Below, piece after piece: positions 40,101-51,859 of a stretch of 64,000 bases of DNA. The notes under the pieces were generated by a model. The model saw only the letters and a program-made list of their open reading frames with translations. It had not been told where the DNA came from and made no database searches. The stretch covers positions 41,620,147 to 41,684,146 of the forward strand of contig NC_061797.1 of assembly GCF_021462225.1 (NCBI RefSeq), in the 5' to 3' direction. The DNA comes from Girardinichthys multiradiatus (lineage: Eukaryota; Chordata; Actinopteri; Cyprinodontiformes; Goodeidae). Position 1 is the stretch's first letter. The number at the start of each line of letters is the position of its first letter. A program made the translations under genes and the position numbers.

Positions 40101-40302
40101 CCACCGGGAGGAGGCCCAGGGGACGGCCCAGGACACGCTGGAGGGACTATGTCTCTCGGCTGGCCTGGGAACACCTTGGGCTCCACCCGGAGGAGCTGGA
40201 AGAGGTGTCTGGGGAGAGGGACGTCTGGGCGTCTCTGCTGAGTCTGCTGCCCCCGCGACCCGGTCCCGGATAAGCGGAAGACGACGAGTACGAGTACGAG
40301 GG
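37106..40302 (+). mobile_element. Rex3 (RTE-clade) retrotransposon, near full-length but degenerate
   Basis: Collinear with the copy at 60.7 kb from about GTTGTCTG onward, so the first roughly 60 bp are missing. It ends in the same GACGAGTACGAGTACGAG tail at 40302. Unlike that copy it keeps the endonuclease domain. I saw no target-site duplication. It lies in the presumed upstream intron of hcn4, on the strand opposite to the gene. Confidence 0.9.
37470..40273 (+). pseudogene. Rex3 endonuclease-reverse transcriptase pseudogene
   Basis: The apurinic-like endonuclease part (about 37470-38260) shows LGTWNVTSLGGKE, IVLGDFNAQVGND and STDHHLVVSWI. In-frame stops occur near 37550 and at 37925-37927. 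RT follows in several frames: EFSEAMEKDYRLASKRFWQT, then VPVHKKGDRRVCSNYRGITL, GFRPGRGTLDQ and LLFADDVVLLAP. About 50 bp covering motif A (FVDLEKAFD in the other copy) are deleted at about 39253. A second small deletion lies after the GCPLSPV motif near 39433. The C-terminus is readable to about 40273. Not functional. Confidence 0.87.
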
Positions 40303-40695
40303 TTTTATTTTTTCTACAAATAAAAATCTGAGTAGTGTGGTACAGTCCTTTACTGTTGTACCCCTAAATAAAATCCCGTGCAAAACGCTACTTTCAGTAA
40401 CGTTCACCTAATTAGTAAACAGTCGAACTGCATGTAATTTAATATCAGCATAAATCCAGCTGTTCTGCGAAGGCCTCAAAATTTGTTAGAGAACATCAGT
40501 AAACAAACAGGAGTGAAGTGCAAGGAAAAAGTTAAAAGCAGGGTGAAGTTACAAAAAAATATACCAAACTTTAACGCATGACGGACCTCTGATCAATCCA
40601 TCATTTGAAAATGGAAAGAGCAGGGTACACCTGAGGCTGTAACTTGATGAAATATTAATAAGTTCAAGGGGTATTAATACTTTTGTAAGGCACTG
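40303..40695 (+). mobile_element. Short Tc1-derived relic next to Rex3
   Basis: 5' subterminal sequence (CCCCTAAATAAAATCCC, CTGTTCTGCGAAGGCCTC), a piece of the first helix-turn-helix region (AATCCATCATTTGAAAATGG), and a 3' terminal repeat GTATTAATACTTTTGTAAGGCACTG ending at 40695. Most of the transposase is deleted. Confidence 0.7.
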
Positions 40696-41184
40696 TATGT
40701 ACTGATTTTACAATGCAACTGAGAGATTAATTGTAAAATTGAGCATTGTGTGTTTCACTATATCTATTAACACAGAAAATATTGTAATGTTTCACAAAAT
40801 GTAAGCAATTTGTCACGCCAAACAGTGTGACAATCTGGTATGGTAAGCTTTGTTTCAGATTTGCTAAACTGTGCATTAAACAAAACTGAGTATTGCCGTC
40901 CATTTATTGAATATTGACCATACATCTGTTATTTACTCAATTCGCTACTGATGAAATTAAAGAACATAAAGTTTCGATTTTCCTTTCAGCATTAAAATTG
41001 TAACTCGTAATCCAATCAGGGTAGCACTAAGTGCCATTTATAAAGCTTTGGGTCTGAATATATTGCTTAATTTAACTTTCTGCATAGTGTGTATGTTGAT
41101 TCATATGTTTGGTCTTACATGCATGTTTCTGTTGTCAGCCAAATCTTTCAACATAAACATAACTGAAATATTAACCTTCAGCCG

Positions 41185-41491
41185 TTTTTCAGTGAACCTC
41201 TGGGAGGTTCTTTCAAGACGCTTTGGAAACCATTTCAGGCGACCACCTCATTAAGCTCATGGAGAGAATGCCAAGAGAACAAAGGAGTCATCAGAGCAAA
41301 GGGTGGCTATTTTGAAGAATGTAAAATATAAAAATGTTTAAAGTTATTAAAACTTTTATTTTCCTACATAATTCAATGTGTGGTCATTCATAGTTTGGTT
41401 GCCTTTGGTTAAAATCTACGATGTAAATAGTCATGAAAATAAAGAGACCCATTAAGTGAGAAAGTGTATCAAAAACGTTTGACCGGTATTG
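41185..41491 (+). mobile_element. DD38E Tc1 3' end fragment
   Basis: Matches the right-hand end of the DD38E element at 44319 (AACCATTTCAGGCGACCACC, CATGGAGAGAATGCCAAGAG, then GTCATGAAAATAAAGAGACC) with many changes. It ends near TTTGACCGGTATTGTA. No coding capacity. Confidence 0.7.
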
Positions 41492-44049
41492 TATTTTTCT
41501 ATATTCTATTTTGGCTGTCATTCATCCTCTTCCCTTGTTTTCTGTGACTGCAATCTTCCATCGTCTTTCTCAGCAGAACATTTACACACATGCTATCCTT
41601 CTTTCCTAAGAGCCAACCTATGGGTGAAGGGGTTTATATTCCTATAAAGTGAACTACTGTAGCTTTTATTTTACTTTGTTCAATTGAAATCAGTAAGTCC
41701 AAATCAGATTGCTTAACTCTACCATCACACATGTATAAACTCACTTAGTACGTTTTACACACAATCTGATTGATCGTGTGCCCTCATTGAAAATTTTAAT
41801 CACCATTGTTTATTTTTAAATTTGCTGATGTACATAACTATTATTTTAAATGCTGCGGGGAAAACCTTTACAGCAATGTTTTGAATAGAAAAAAAACAGC
41901 CTAAGATAGTCCTAATATAGGCAAGTAGCATCTCAGCACTGACACAGTTTGCTTAAATTTAAATATGGCATTATGCATTCATTTAGGGGTACACCAGCCC
42001 ATATTTATGCATATTTATGTAAATTATAGCCAAAGTTATAATCTACTGTAACAAAAACCAGAGCTGTTTGTCTTATATAGCAGGGAAGATTGCCATTTCC
42101 TGAAAGCTGGTGGTAATTTTGGCTCAGGAGAAAACAAAGAGAATAACTGTGACCTGTTGCTTTGTTGGCTGTTCAAAAAATACATGTCAAATAAGCCCCA
42201 GGAGATAAAATGCATTCTCTCTTCTAATGAGGTCTGGCTGACTATATTACAAATTATTAGGTTAATCGAATAAACTGTCTAAACTGTTTTAAAAATCATG
42301 TCACTGTTTTAGATATGGCACACAAACGCTTTTGAAAATTCTGACAGATGCTTCACAAGCAGAAGCTAGAACTCATATACATATGCAATATTTATGCAGA
42401 ACCAATATAAACTACCTCTGTGAATAAGATTCCTTCTTATAGTGCAGCTTAAGAAAGGTGCAGTGAGAGATCTTAGCCCAGTTTGGCTGCTGCACTGGGT
42501 GGCAGACAAGGGACTGTAGGCTGTAGTTTATGAAGTATATCTACATATAATAATTTGGATAAAACATTTACACAAATGAGTGTTTTTTTTATTTGTGATT
42601 GGTTAAATGGATGCATCATTCCACTTTTTACAATCGGCAACATCGCTTTAATTTAGAAATTCCAATGGGATTTTTCCTGTCATATGTTGTTCTAAAGGTT
42701 TTTAGGAACACAGGTCAGGACCTACTTTGATCTGTTAATTAATATATTTATAAAAAGCAAAGCATTTTTCTGTCTTTTTGATTGCTTCAGCACCTGATGT
42801 GTTTGTGGCTTAAATGGATAACTGAAACCTGATGCAAAAAGACTTGAGGGGCTTGTATGCTTCTGTCAGCATTTAGTGCAATCTACTTTGTAAATCCAGT
42901 TCAGCAGTAAAGCAAATACTGCAAAACAGCTGCACAAACTGGGGCAGGTTACATTGCTTTGTGAATTTCCCACAAGTGCAAAGGGTTTAGGATTGTGTTC
43001 ACTGGTTTGAAAACTGTAATAGGGAACTATAATGGGATAATAATAATATATATAATATAATGGGAAAATATTCAATTTGACAGGACAGCTATAGGCGAAT
43101 CAAAGAAACACAACCTTATGTGCACTGCTGGACTATATCTATGTGTGTAAGAGAGAACGCAGGGAAATGAACATGTTTAGAGTGGATAACTAGACAACAT
43201 TGAAAATGTGAAAACTGTAAAAGAACCACAAGCCTTTGTGTACTTTTCTGTGTGCTCTGGGAACCTAAGTGTGACCTTGCAGCCTTGGCCATAGCTGTGC
43301 TGGGGGTCCATTTCCCAACACACAGCTCCAGTAATCCCCTCTGGAGAGGAGCATTGCAGCTCTGTATTAAATCCTCTTGTCCCGTGGCTTTCTGGATGAA
43401 GCCAACACTGCCTGGATGAGGTATTGAGCTGCAGTGAGCCCTTTGGCTTTATCCGATGGTCTTTGCAGAAAGCAACTGAAACATACGCACTATGAGGGCC
43501 ATGTGAACTTTAATAGGAACCAAAAATACAATACATGGCGCTATTGAACTGTTTTGGTCTAGTAAACAAAACAAAAAAACATCAGTAGATGTTTCTGACA
43601 GTTATAGAGCAAAATGCAGGCTGAAGCCTTAAACATTTATCACTGAGAAAATTACGGAGATGTCATAGCACAATTTAGATGTGCTTTTTTGCATCACAAT
43701 GGTAATTTTTCACAATGCTTAAAACCTAAAATATGGGTCTGCCATCTAACTTAAATTACTTGTAATACAAAGCTGAGAAAATCTGACTTTTTAAATAGCA
43801 GAGAAGTCAAAAACAAACCATGTTGAGAGGATGACTGATTATTGCTATAATTTCAAAACTTGGGCACGTTAAATCCCAGGCATTATTGCATTGCATAACT
43901 GGGGGAAATTACGTTTATTATATGTGAAAATACTTTATATGGAAATTTGTACGATATACGTCAGTATTATAAGTTAATTTAATCAAATAAAATGAATCTT
44001 CACCCAATTACTACCACAAAGTTCAATGCATTTGATGTGAGTTTAAGTG
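41492..44049. other. No recognisable gene
   Basis: AT-rich, presumably hcn4 intron if the gene extends rightward. No exon with HCN motifs and no transposon seen. Confidence 0.4.
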
Positions 44050-44310
44050 CTATAGACAAACATAATTTGAGCTGTGGTTTTCAGAAGTAAAAAAAGTGAA
44101 GTGTCGTAGAAGTCCCCTAAGTAGTTAATTGAGTCTACCTGTGTACAATAATTCTCAGTATAAATGCAGCTGTCCTGTAAAGGCCTCAGACATTCGTTAA
44201 AGAACATTAGTGAACAAACAACATAACAAAGAACAAACAACCACACAGGTAAGGGACTGAATTAAAACAAGCTGAGGTTACAAAACAATAACCAAAAATG
44301 TGCACTCTTC
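44050..44310 (+). mobile_element. Tc1 relic (CAGTGCCTTG family), 5' segment
   Basis: Matches the subterminal region of the same fish Tc1 family seen at 3650 and 40303 (AATTCTCAGTATAAATGCAG, then AAGGCCTCAGACATTCG, then GAACATTAGTGAACAAAC). It is cut by the DD38E element on its right. No transposase remains. Confidence 0.65.
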
Positions 44311-44318
44311 AATATATA

Positions 44319-45936
44319 CACTAGAGAGCAAAGGTTTGGACACACCTTCTCATTTAAAGAGTTTTCTTTATTTTCATGACTATGAATATTGTAGCTTCAC
44401 ACTGAAGGCATCAAAACTATGAATTAACACATGTGGAATTATATACTAAACAAAAAAGTGTGAAACAACTAAAAATATGTCTTATATTCTAGGTTCTTCA
44501 AAGTAGCCACCTTTTGCTTTGATTACTGCTCTGCACACTCTTGGCATTCTGTTGATGAGCTTCAAGAGGTTGTCACCTGAAATGGTTTTCACTTCACAGG
44601 TGTGCCCTGTCAGGTTTAATAAGTGGGATTTCCAGCCTTATAAATGGGGTTGGGACCATCAGTTGTGTTGTGCAGGAGGTGGATACAGTACACAGCTGAT
44701 AGTCCTACTGAATAGACTGTTAGAATTTGTATTATGGCAAGAAAAAAGCAGCTAAGTAAAGAAAAACGAGTGGCCATCATTACTTTAAGAAATGAAGGTC
44801 AGTCAGTCTGAACAATTGAGAAAACTTTGAAAGTGTCCCCATGTGCAGTCGCAAAAACCATCAAGCGCTACAAAGAAACTGGCTCACATGAGGACCGCCC
44901 CAGGAAAGGAAGACCAAGAGTCACCTCTGCTGCGGACGATAAGTTCATCCGAGTCAACAGCCTCAGAAATCGCAGGTTAACAGCAGCTCAGATTAGAGAA
45001 CAGGTCAATGCCACACAGAGTTCTAGCAGCAGACACATCTCTAGAACAACTGTTAAGAGGAGACTGTGTGAATAAGGCCTTCATGTTAAAATAGCTGCTA
45101 GGAAACCACTGCTGAGGACAGGCAACAAGCAGAAGAGACTTGTTTGGGCTAAAGAACACAAGGAATGGACATTAAACCAGTGGAAATCTATGCTTTGGTC
45201 TGATGAGTCCAAGTTTGAGATCTTTGGTTCCAACCACCGTGTCTTTGTGCGGGGCAGAAGAGGTGAACAGATGGACTCTACATGCCTGGTTCCCACCGTG
45301 AAGCATGGAGGAGGAGGTGTGATGGTGTTGGGGTGCTTTGGTGGTGACACTGTTGGGGCTTTTTTCAAAATTGAAGGGATACTGAACCAGCACGGCTACC
45401 ACAGCATCTTGCAGCGGAATGCTATTCCATCCGGTTTGCGTTTAGTTGGACCATCATTTATCTTTCAACAGGACAATGACCCCAAACACACCTCCAGGCT
45501 GTGTAAGGGCTATTTGACCAAAAACGAGAGTGATGGGGTGCTGCGCCAGATAACCTGGCCTCCATAGTCACCGGACCTGAACCCAATTGAGATGGTTTGG
45601 GGTGAGCTGGACCTCAGAGTGAAGGCAAAGGGGCCAACAAGTGCTAAGCATCTCTGGGAACTCCTTCAAGACGAGGTTGGAAAACCATTTCAGGTGACTA
45701 CCTCTTGAAGCTCATCGACAGAATGCCAAGAGTGTGCGGAGCAGTAATCAAAGCAAAACGTGGCTACTTTGAAGAACCTAGAATATAAGACATATTTTCA
45801 GTTGTTTCACACTTTTTTGTTCAGTATATAATTCCACATGTGTTAATTCATAGTTTTGATGCCTTCAGTGTGAAGCTACAATATTCATAGTCATAAAAAT
45901 AAAGAAAACTCTTTAAATGAGAAGGTGTGTCCAATT
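44319..45936 (+). mobile_element. DD38E Tc1-like transposon with long inverted repeats
   Basis: Begins CACTAGAGAGCAAAGGTTTG after TA (44317-44318). About 250 bp at the left end recurs inverted at about 45690-45935 (for example the block around TTCACACTGAAGGCATCAAA). The last roughly 20 bp of the right end are missing, and the sequence joins directly to the truncated DD37E element. The catalytic spacing of the encoded transposase is 38 residues, matching the DD38E group described as Intruder. Another 3' fragment of the family is at 41185-41491. Confidence 0.85.
44734..45708 (+). pseudogene. DD38E transposase pseudogene
   Basis: The ATG at 44734 opens MARKKQLSKEKRVAIITLR. Tc1 helix-turn-helix sequence (VSPCAVAKTIKRYKETGS, with linker RPRKGRPRVTS) and the catalytic region follow. 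In-frame stops are at 44809-44811, about 45073-45075 and 45565-45567. Catalytic motifs still readable are MLWSDESKFEIFG, FQQDNDPKHTS and SPDLNPIE. There are 38 codons, one of them a stop, between the second Asp and the Glu. Non-functional as it stands. Confidence 0.85.
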
Positions 45937-46874
45937 GTAAGCCATTCTTCTTGCAGGGTAGTGGCCAGGTCACTACGTGATACTGGTGGAGGAAAATGTT
46001 TCCTGACTCGCTCCTCCAAAACACCCCAAAGTGGCTCAATAATATTTAGATCTGGTGACTGTGCAGGCCATGGGAGATGTTCAACTTCACTTTCATGTTC
46101 ATCAAACCAATCTTTCACCAGTCTTGCTGTGTGTATTGGTGCATTGTCATCCTGATACACAGCACCGCCTTCAGGATACAATGTTTGAACCATTGGATGC
46201 ACATGGTCCTCAAGAATGGTTCGGTAGTCCTTGGCAGTGACGCGCCCATCTAGCACAAGTATTGGGCCAAGGAAAAGCCATGATATGGCAGCCTAAACCA
46301 TCACTGATCCACCCCCATGCTTCACTCTGGGCATGCAACAGTCTGGGTGGTACGCTTCTTTGGGGCTTTTCCACACCGTAACTCTCCAGGATGTGGGGAA
46401 AACAGTAAAAGTGGACTCATCAGAGAACAATACATGTTTCACATTGTCCACAGCCCAATATTTGCGCTCCTTGCACCATTGAAACCAACGTTTGGCATTG
46501 GCATGAGTGACCAAAGGTTTGGCTATAGCAGCCTGGCCGTGTATATTGACCCTGTGGAGCTCCCGACGGACAGTTCTGGTGGAAACAGGAGAGTTGAGGT
46601 GCACATTTAATTCTGCCGTGATTTGGGCAACCGTGATTTTATGTTTTTTGGATACAATCCGGGTTAGCACCCGAACATCCCTTTCAGACAGCTTCCTCTT
46701 GCGTCCACAGTTAATCCTGTTGGATGTGGTCCGTCCTTCTTGGTGGTATGCTGACATTACCCTGGATACCGTGGCTCTTGATACATCACAAAGACTTGCT
46801 GTCTTGGTCACAGATGCGCCAGCAAGACGTGCACCAACAATTTGTCCTCTTTTGAACTCTGGTATGTCACCCAT
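45937..46874 (-). pseudogene. DD37E transposase pseudogene
   Basis: The frame opens at 46874 with the same MGDIPEFKRGQIVGARLAG start as the intact copy. It runs 193 codons to a nonsense codon where the GGGSVMVW tryptophan codon (TGG) has become TAG, near 46290. It then stays open in the same frame through YQDDNAPIHT and SPDLNIIEPLWG. After that it is cut off by the junction with the neighbouring element, so the C-terminal region is lost. It cannot encode a full-length transposase. Confidence 0.88.
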
Positions 46875-47060
46875 AATGTTGTGTGCTTTTCAATATTTTG
46901 AGCAAAACTGTGCTCTTACCCTGCTAATTGAACCTTCACACTCTGCTCTTACTGGTGCAATGTGCAATCAATGAAGACTGGCTACCAGGCTGGTCCAATT
47001 TAGCCATGAAACCTCCCACCCTAAAATGACAGGTGTTTCAGTTTCATTGTCCAACCCCTG
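45937..47060 (-). mobile_element. Second DD37E (TRT-like) transposon copy, truncated
   Basis: Nearly identical to the copy at 25786-27051 but on the minus strand. The 5' terminal repeat is intact at about 47030-47060. The 3' end of the element (the last roughly 35 codons plus terminal repeat) is missing. The sequence switches abruptly at about 45937 to the end of a DD38E transposon. Confidence 0.88.
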
Positions 47061-47073
47061 TATATATATATAG

Positions 47074-48066
47074 AAGGGAACACTTAAACAACACAATATG
47101 ACTCCAAGTAAATCAAACTTCTGTGAAGTCAAACTGTCCACTTAGGAAGCAACACTGATTGACAATCAATTTCACATGCTGTTGTGCAAATGGAATAGAC
47201 AACAGGGGGAAATCTTTGGCGATTAGCAAGACACAGTCAATAAAGGAGCGGTGCTGCAGGTGCGGACCACAGACCACTTCTCACTACGTATGCTTTCTGG
47301 TTGATATTTTGGTAACTTTTGAATGTTGGTGGTGCTTTCACACTCGTGGTAGCATGAGACGGACTCTATAGCCCACACAAGTGGCTCAGGTAGTGCAGCT
47401 CATCCAGGATGGCACATCAATGCCAGCTGTGGCAAGAAGGTTTGCTGTGTCTGTCAGCCTAGTGTCCAGAGCCTGGAGGGGCTAGCAGGAGACAGGCCAG
47501 TACACCAGGAGACGTGGAGGAGGCCGTAGGAGGGCAACAACCCAACAGCAGGACCGCTACCTCCGCCTTTGTGTAAGGAGGAACGGGAGGAGCACTGCCA
47601 GATCCCTACAAAAGGACCCCCAGCAGGCCACAAATGTGCATGTGTCTGCACAAACGGTTAGAAACTGACTCCATGAGGATGGTATGAGGGCCCGACGTCC
47701 ACAAATGGGGGTTGTGCTCACAACCCAACACCGTGCAGGACGCTTGCAGTTTGCCAGAGAACACCAGGATTGGCAAATTCGCAACTGGCACCCTGTGTTC
47801 TTCACAGATGAAAGCAGGTTCACACTGAGCACACGTGACACAGTCTGGAGACACTGTGGAGAGCGATCTGCTGCCTGCAGCATCCTTCAGCATGACTGGC
47901 AGTGGGTCAGTAATGGTGTGGGGTGGCATTTCTTTGGAGGGCCGCATGGCATGTGATTTTGTTGTCAGAACATTCAACTTTCTACAGAACAAAGTATTCA
48001 ATGAGATTATTTCATCCATTCAGATCTAGGATGTGTTATTTGAGTGTTCCCTTTATTTTTTGAGCA

Positions 48067-48067
<1 letters not shown>
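47074..48067 (+). mobile_element. Internally deleted Tc1-like transposon (GGGAACACTT family)
   Basis: The left end resembles the inverse of the right end (AAGGGAACACTTAAACAACA versus GTGTTATTTGAGTGTTCCCT), and the right end closes with TTTTTTGAGCAG at 48067. The extreme left tip, about 17 bp in this family, is absent and replaced by a TA repeat. The transposase is present only in its first half. The sequence jumps at about 47948 from the catalytic core to the 3' flank (GTGATTTTGTTGTCAG). TA-rich DNA lies on both sides. Confidence 0.82.
47354..47948 (+). pseudogene. Tc1-like transposase fragment, C-terminal half deleted
   Basis: Readable pieces include [20 protein letters not shown] (helix-turn-helix), [15 protein letters not shown], the first catalytic Asp in VFFTDESRFTLST, and GSVMVWGGISL in a shifted frame. 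In-frame stops occur after MRRTL and at two later points, and there is a frameshift near 47890. The second Asp and the Glu lie in the deleted part. Confidence 0.8.

Positions 48068-48099
<32 letters not shown>
48067..48099. repeat. (TA)n microsatellite
   Basis: TA repeat directly at the right end of the GGGAACACTT-family transposon. A shorter TA run (47061-47072) is at its left end, consistent with insertion into, or expansion of, a TA target. Confidence 0.9.
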
Positions 48100-48101
<2 letters not shown>

Positions 48102-49857
48102 TTGTCCCCATTGCACTGCTTAGCTCAAAACTGCTTTTATGGACACCACAAGTTATGTTCAATTTATTTACATATGCTCCACTTCCACTGCTTGCTCACA
48201 TCTCATGCAACTCATGGTAATACTCCCCAAATCCTGCATGAAATTATGGAACAGGCTTAGTTGCTCAGCCTGAATTCTGAGAGGGGCGTGTGTGTTCTCC
48301 TGAAACTGACAGCTGCTTCAACACTAACCCATTTTTCTATGGTCTTGATGAGGTACTTAACAATCACCCAAAATTGCAGGTTCTGCTAGTTGAAATCTAT
48401 GGTATCATGGTTGTAAATAAAATGGAGATATAATTGAGTGTGTGATATTTTCATTGACTAAAAGCGGCATTTAGAAAAAAGGGCTAGCAGTTATATTTAT
48501 TCCTGAAGCTCAATTTAACAGGGCAACCTTTTATACAAAATGTTTCCACCATGAACTATAATGTGTTTCATTTTCACACTTAGGGCACAATCCATTCATT
48601 AAAATTGAATGGCACCAATAAAATTGGATGTTGTTCTGGGAAGGGAGGACTGAGACATCAGGCACTGTGACCTTGGTAGGAACACACATGACCGGTTCGC
48701 TGCATGATTGTGCAGCCCACGTGTCCTGAGCTCTTAATTGGAAAGATGGTTCCCTTGAGTCACTGCATCAGCTCTTAAAAAGGAGAATGGGTTGCAAGTC
48801 TTTGTGTGTGTGTGTGAGTGAGTGAGTGAGTGAGTGAGTGAGTGAGTGAGTGAGTGAGTGAGTGAGTGAGTGAGTAAAAAAGAGAGGCAGGATAGGAAGG
48901 GGTGAAAAGGCTGCTATCTTTGGATTTTTAAATCAGTACGCAATCAGTAACACATTTTTGGATTTTATATAAATTTAATCCACAGGTTTTTAAAATAAAT
49001 GACATTGGCTAAACATTTTGTCTATAAGTAGATTGGTAAATGGGAAGATTTTAAGTATTGTAGTACCTACTCATGAGTTTCCTTTCAGTTCTTGTGCTCA
49101 GTAGCACTTGAGCTACATGAGCTCCACAAGTTCATTCCCGTTATCCCAGCTTTATTTGATTTTGGTTGAAGACCTTCTCATGATATCTGGAGTGTTTTGC
49201 TTTTCCAAAGTTATAGTGCACCATAAATGTGAACTGTGATTGTGGTCAGTGACTCTGAAAAACAGTTTATTATAGACAACACCATAACCTTCCTTCTAAT
49301 CTGTGTTTGTTCTCTATGTACTAAAGGGATATCGTAAATATTTGTGAACAAAGATACACATCGGAGGGTGTGTGTAAAGCGCTATCCTTTAGACACAGAC
49401 GAGTTCAAAATTAAATTCTGTGTGACTTTTTTATTTTTATTCAACAGTCAAACTACATTTGGTATTTAAAATAAAATTGGAGCAATATGCAAGTATAAAA
49501 TAACCATTCATAAGATATTGTTTAGCTAAGGAAGTCCATGCATTGCACTAAATCTTCACTTCAGTTTTGTCTAATCTCACAGGGGTACATGTGCCAGTGG
49601 AGAGGAGAACTTCGCTTTATATAAAGAGCATTCCAGGGAAGCAGATTCAAGAAAACTGGCAATTTAAAGGTGCATACCGCAAGTTTTCAAGTTAAACATT
49701 ATTTATTTTCTTTGCCATACATGCCCTTCCAATGGCCCGACATGTAAAATGAGTTATCTTCTATTTACCGTAGTTGCCTCTACAGGCTAGATTAGTCAGT
49801 TTCAATAGAAAGTGATTGGGGCCAAATTCTCAGGGTGTGACGTGCTGCACGCTCTTG
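48100..49857. other. No recognisable gene
   Basis: AT-rich apart from the GAGT microsatellite. No coding region recognised. Confidence 0.4.
48802..48876. repeat. (GAGT)n microsatellite
   Basis: A short (GT)n followed by about 15 tandem GAGT units, uninterrupted. Confidence 0.95.
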
Positions 49858-50056
49858 TTTAAATGGTAAACACACTGAACTTATATATAGCACTTTACCA
49901 ATCATACAGACCACTTGAAGCACTTTACACTAGAGCTACATTCACCCAATCACACATTCATACACTGATGTGCCATATGGCAGAAGGAAGCTGGAATTTA
50001 ACCCACAACCTTCTGATTGCAAGATGACTACTCTTCCTACTGAGCCACAGTTTACC
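49858..50056 (-). repeat. tRNA-derived SINE, minus strand
   Basis: Reads in reverse as a tRNA-like head (TGTGGCTCAGTAGGAAGAGT, like box A) followed by a body ending ATATATAAGTTCAGTGTG. The plus-strand landmarks are TATATAGCACTTTACCAATC, GAAGCACTTTACACTAG, CATTCACCCAATCACACATT and ACCTTCTGATTGCAAGATGA. Box B is altered (GGTTAAATTCC). Confidence 0.65.
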
Positions 50057-51479
50057 CTTCTACTACTATGTTGAGAGTCTCCACTGCTATGACACTTTAA
50101 TGAGAGAACGAGACAACACGGGCATACTTCTAACTTTCTTTCTTTCCTCAGAAGACATTATGCCTCTAAAGAACGAACTGAAGTCGCAGCGGCAGAAAAC
50201 AGCTTTTTTTCTTTTCTTTCATGCGTGTGCACAACACTGGTGTCATTTAAACTTGTCCCCCGAGGGGCCAGACGTCTGCAAAAATCATGGATCTTGCGCT
50301 ATACTCCTTTAACCAGAAGAACACATTTAAAGGAAAATCATGGATATTTTTACCCAGCTTTGGTGAGTTGTTTGAAATTCTTAAATGCTAAGAGAACAGA
50401 TTAAATAGTAAAGTATCCCTTAATTATCCCATTTAGTGTAAGAAAATAGTAAACTGTCTACCCTAATCTCTAACATATTTCTTTATGTTTTAAAGTCAAA
50501 TATATAAAAAGACACTAAAATCTTGAAAGTATAAATCACTGGAAATTAGTCAGCCTTTCAATTCTTTTTCAAAGGTAATGCAGAATATCACAGAATAACT
50601 CTTACTGAGCTTTAGGAAAGTTAACAGTTTTCCTCATCTGTAAAAACAGTCTGACCAAATTAAAACCCTTTCTTATACAAATTAAATCTTGACTTCAAGG
50701 GACGGAACAGGCTAAAGCTGAGGGACAAGAAAACAACAAGGTTCACACCACAGTTCCCAGCTCCAGCAGTGAATCAGCAGGAAAACCCTTAATGTTACTA
50801 TGGCTTTTATGTGTGAGCATAAGGTTTCTTAGTTAAAAATAAAACACGTTTACTACGGTGTTGACTTTTTATGTGTCCGCTGCCAGTATAAAGCATATGC
50901 TCGTGGGCGAGGAGAGGAGAGGAGAGGATGGCTTCAAAATATCTCAGAGAGGACACAAACTGGGGCAGAGCTGGATGACAGCAGTAGCACTCTCGAACAG
51001 TCCTCTGGCTCTACACATAAAAAAGAAGGGCTCACTCGGCAAACCAGCGTTAGCGTATGTGCATTCATTGTGGAACCTGATGCTGCACAAACGCCTATTG
51101 CTGTCGATCCTGCCGCCGAAAGAGAAGTCAACAAAAATGTAAAACAAGACGACAAGTAGCCAAACTGTTGGTCAAAGGATCAAGAGCAGTATTTTTGCTT
51201 ACAGAATAATTGGCTTATTGCCAATGAAGGAAACCTTAACAGTAATAAGCTTATCGGAATCTTACGTCTAAAAGGGACTTATCACTTCTTTAAGTTTTTA
51301 AGGATCTTTTATTTTACATCTTTATTTTAAAATGATATTTTTCATATCCATGTTAACGCCATGAGGCTTGAAGGTATAAAAAGTGGCTTTATGACACTTT
51401 GAATTTGGCTAGATAAAAATATTACCTATGTTTTTGTTCTATATTTGCCTGACATTAAGGGTAGTACTATTTTTTTCCA
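50057..51479. other. No recognisable gene
   Basis: Contains a small GAGAG tandem near 50910-50930. Open frames of 94 codons or fewer, overlapping on both strands, no motif. Confidence 0.4.
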
Positions 51480-51835
51480 TTTTCCATTGAAAGCACTGGG
51501 CACGGACAAGTAGCGCCACACGTGACGCTGATTGGCTGAGAAGGCATCAGGTAGGCGTGTTTTCACCACACAGACAGAGTAAACGAACAGCAAGAGAGAA
51601 ACATGACGATGGAGGGGAGTCTTGCAAATTCAAAGACAACTTTCGAAAGTGGACGTTTAGGCAATATTTCACATTCGTTGAAGTTAAAGGAAAAAATTTG
51701 CATGTGTTGGGGTCATACATTTGGGCTGACTGGGCTGCGCAGTTCAACATGCGCAGCTCAGTATTCGTTGCAGTGATGGACATCGACGCTGACGTCATCA
51801 GAGCTATAAAAGCTGAAGAAATAAACTTTTAAACC
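51480..51835 (+). pseudogene. hAT-type element remnant with half a BED zinc finger
   Basis: In the frame starting at 51557, codons at 51626-51706 read KFKDNFRKWTFRQYFTFVEV followed by KGKNLHV. This matches the first half of a BED finger, the DNA-binding domain at the N-terminus of hAT transposases and ZBED proteins. The frame leaves the domain just before its C-x2-C zinc ligands, and unrelated sequence follows. An AATAAA is at 51821-51826. Probably an internally deleted hAT copy. Confidence 0.5.
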
Positions 51836-51859
51836 ACTATTTCCAGTGTGTATCACAGG

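Noticed and set aside
48802..48876. Tandem GAGT units as a CRISPR or satellite array
   Set aside because: Simple 4-bp microsatellite without spacers.
49858..50056. Functional tRNA gene on the minus strand
   Set aside because: Only the box A-like head is tRNA-like. Box B is altered and no cloverleaf can be formed, so it is a SINE.
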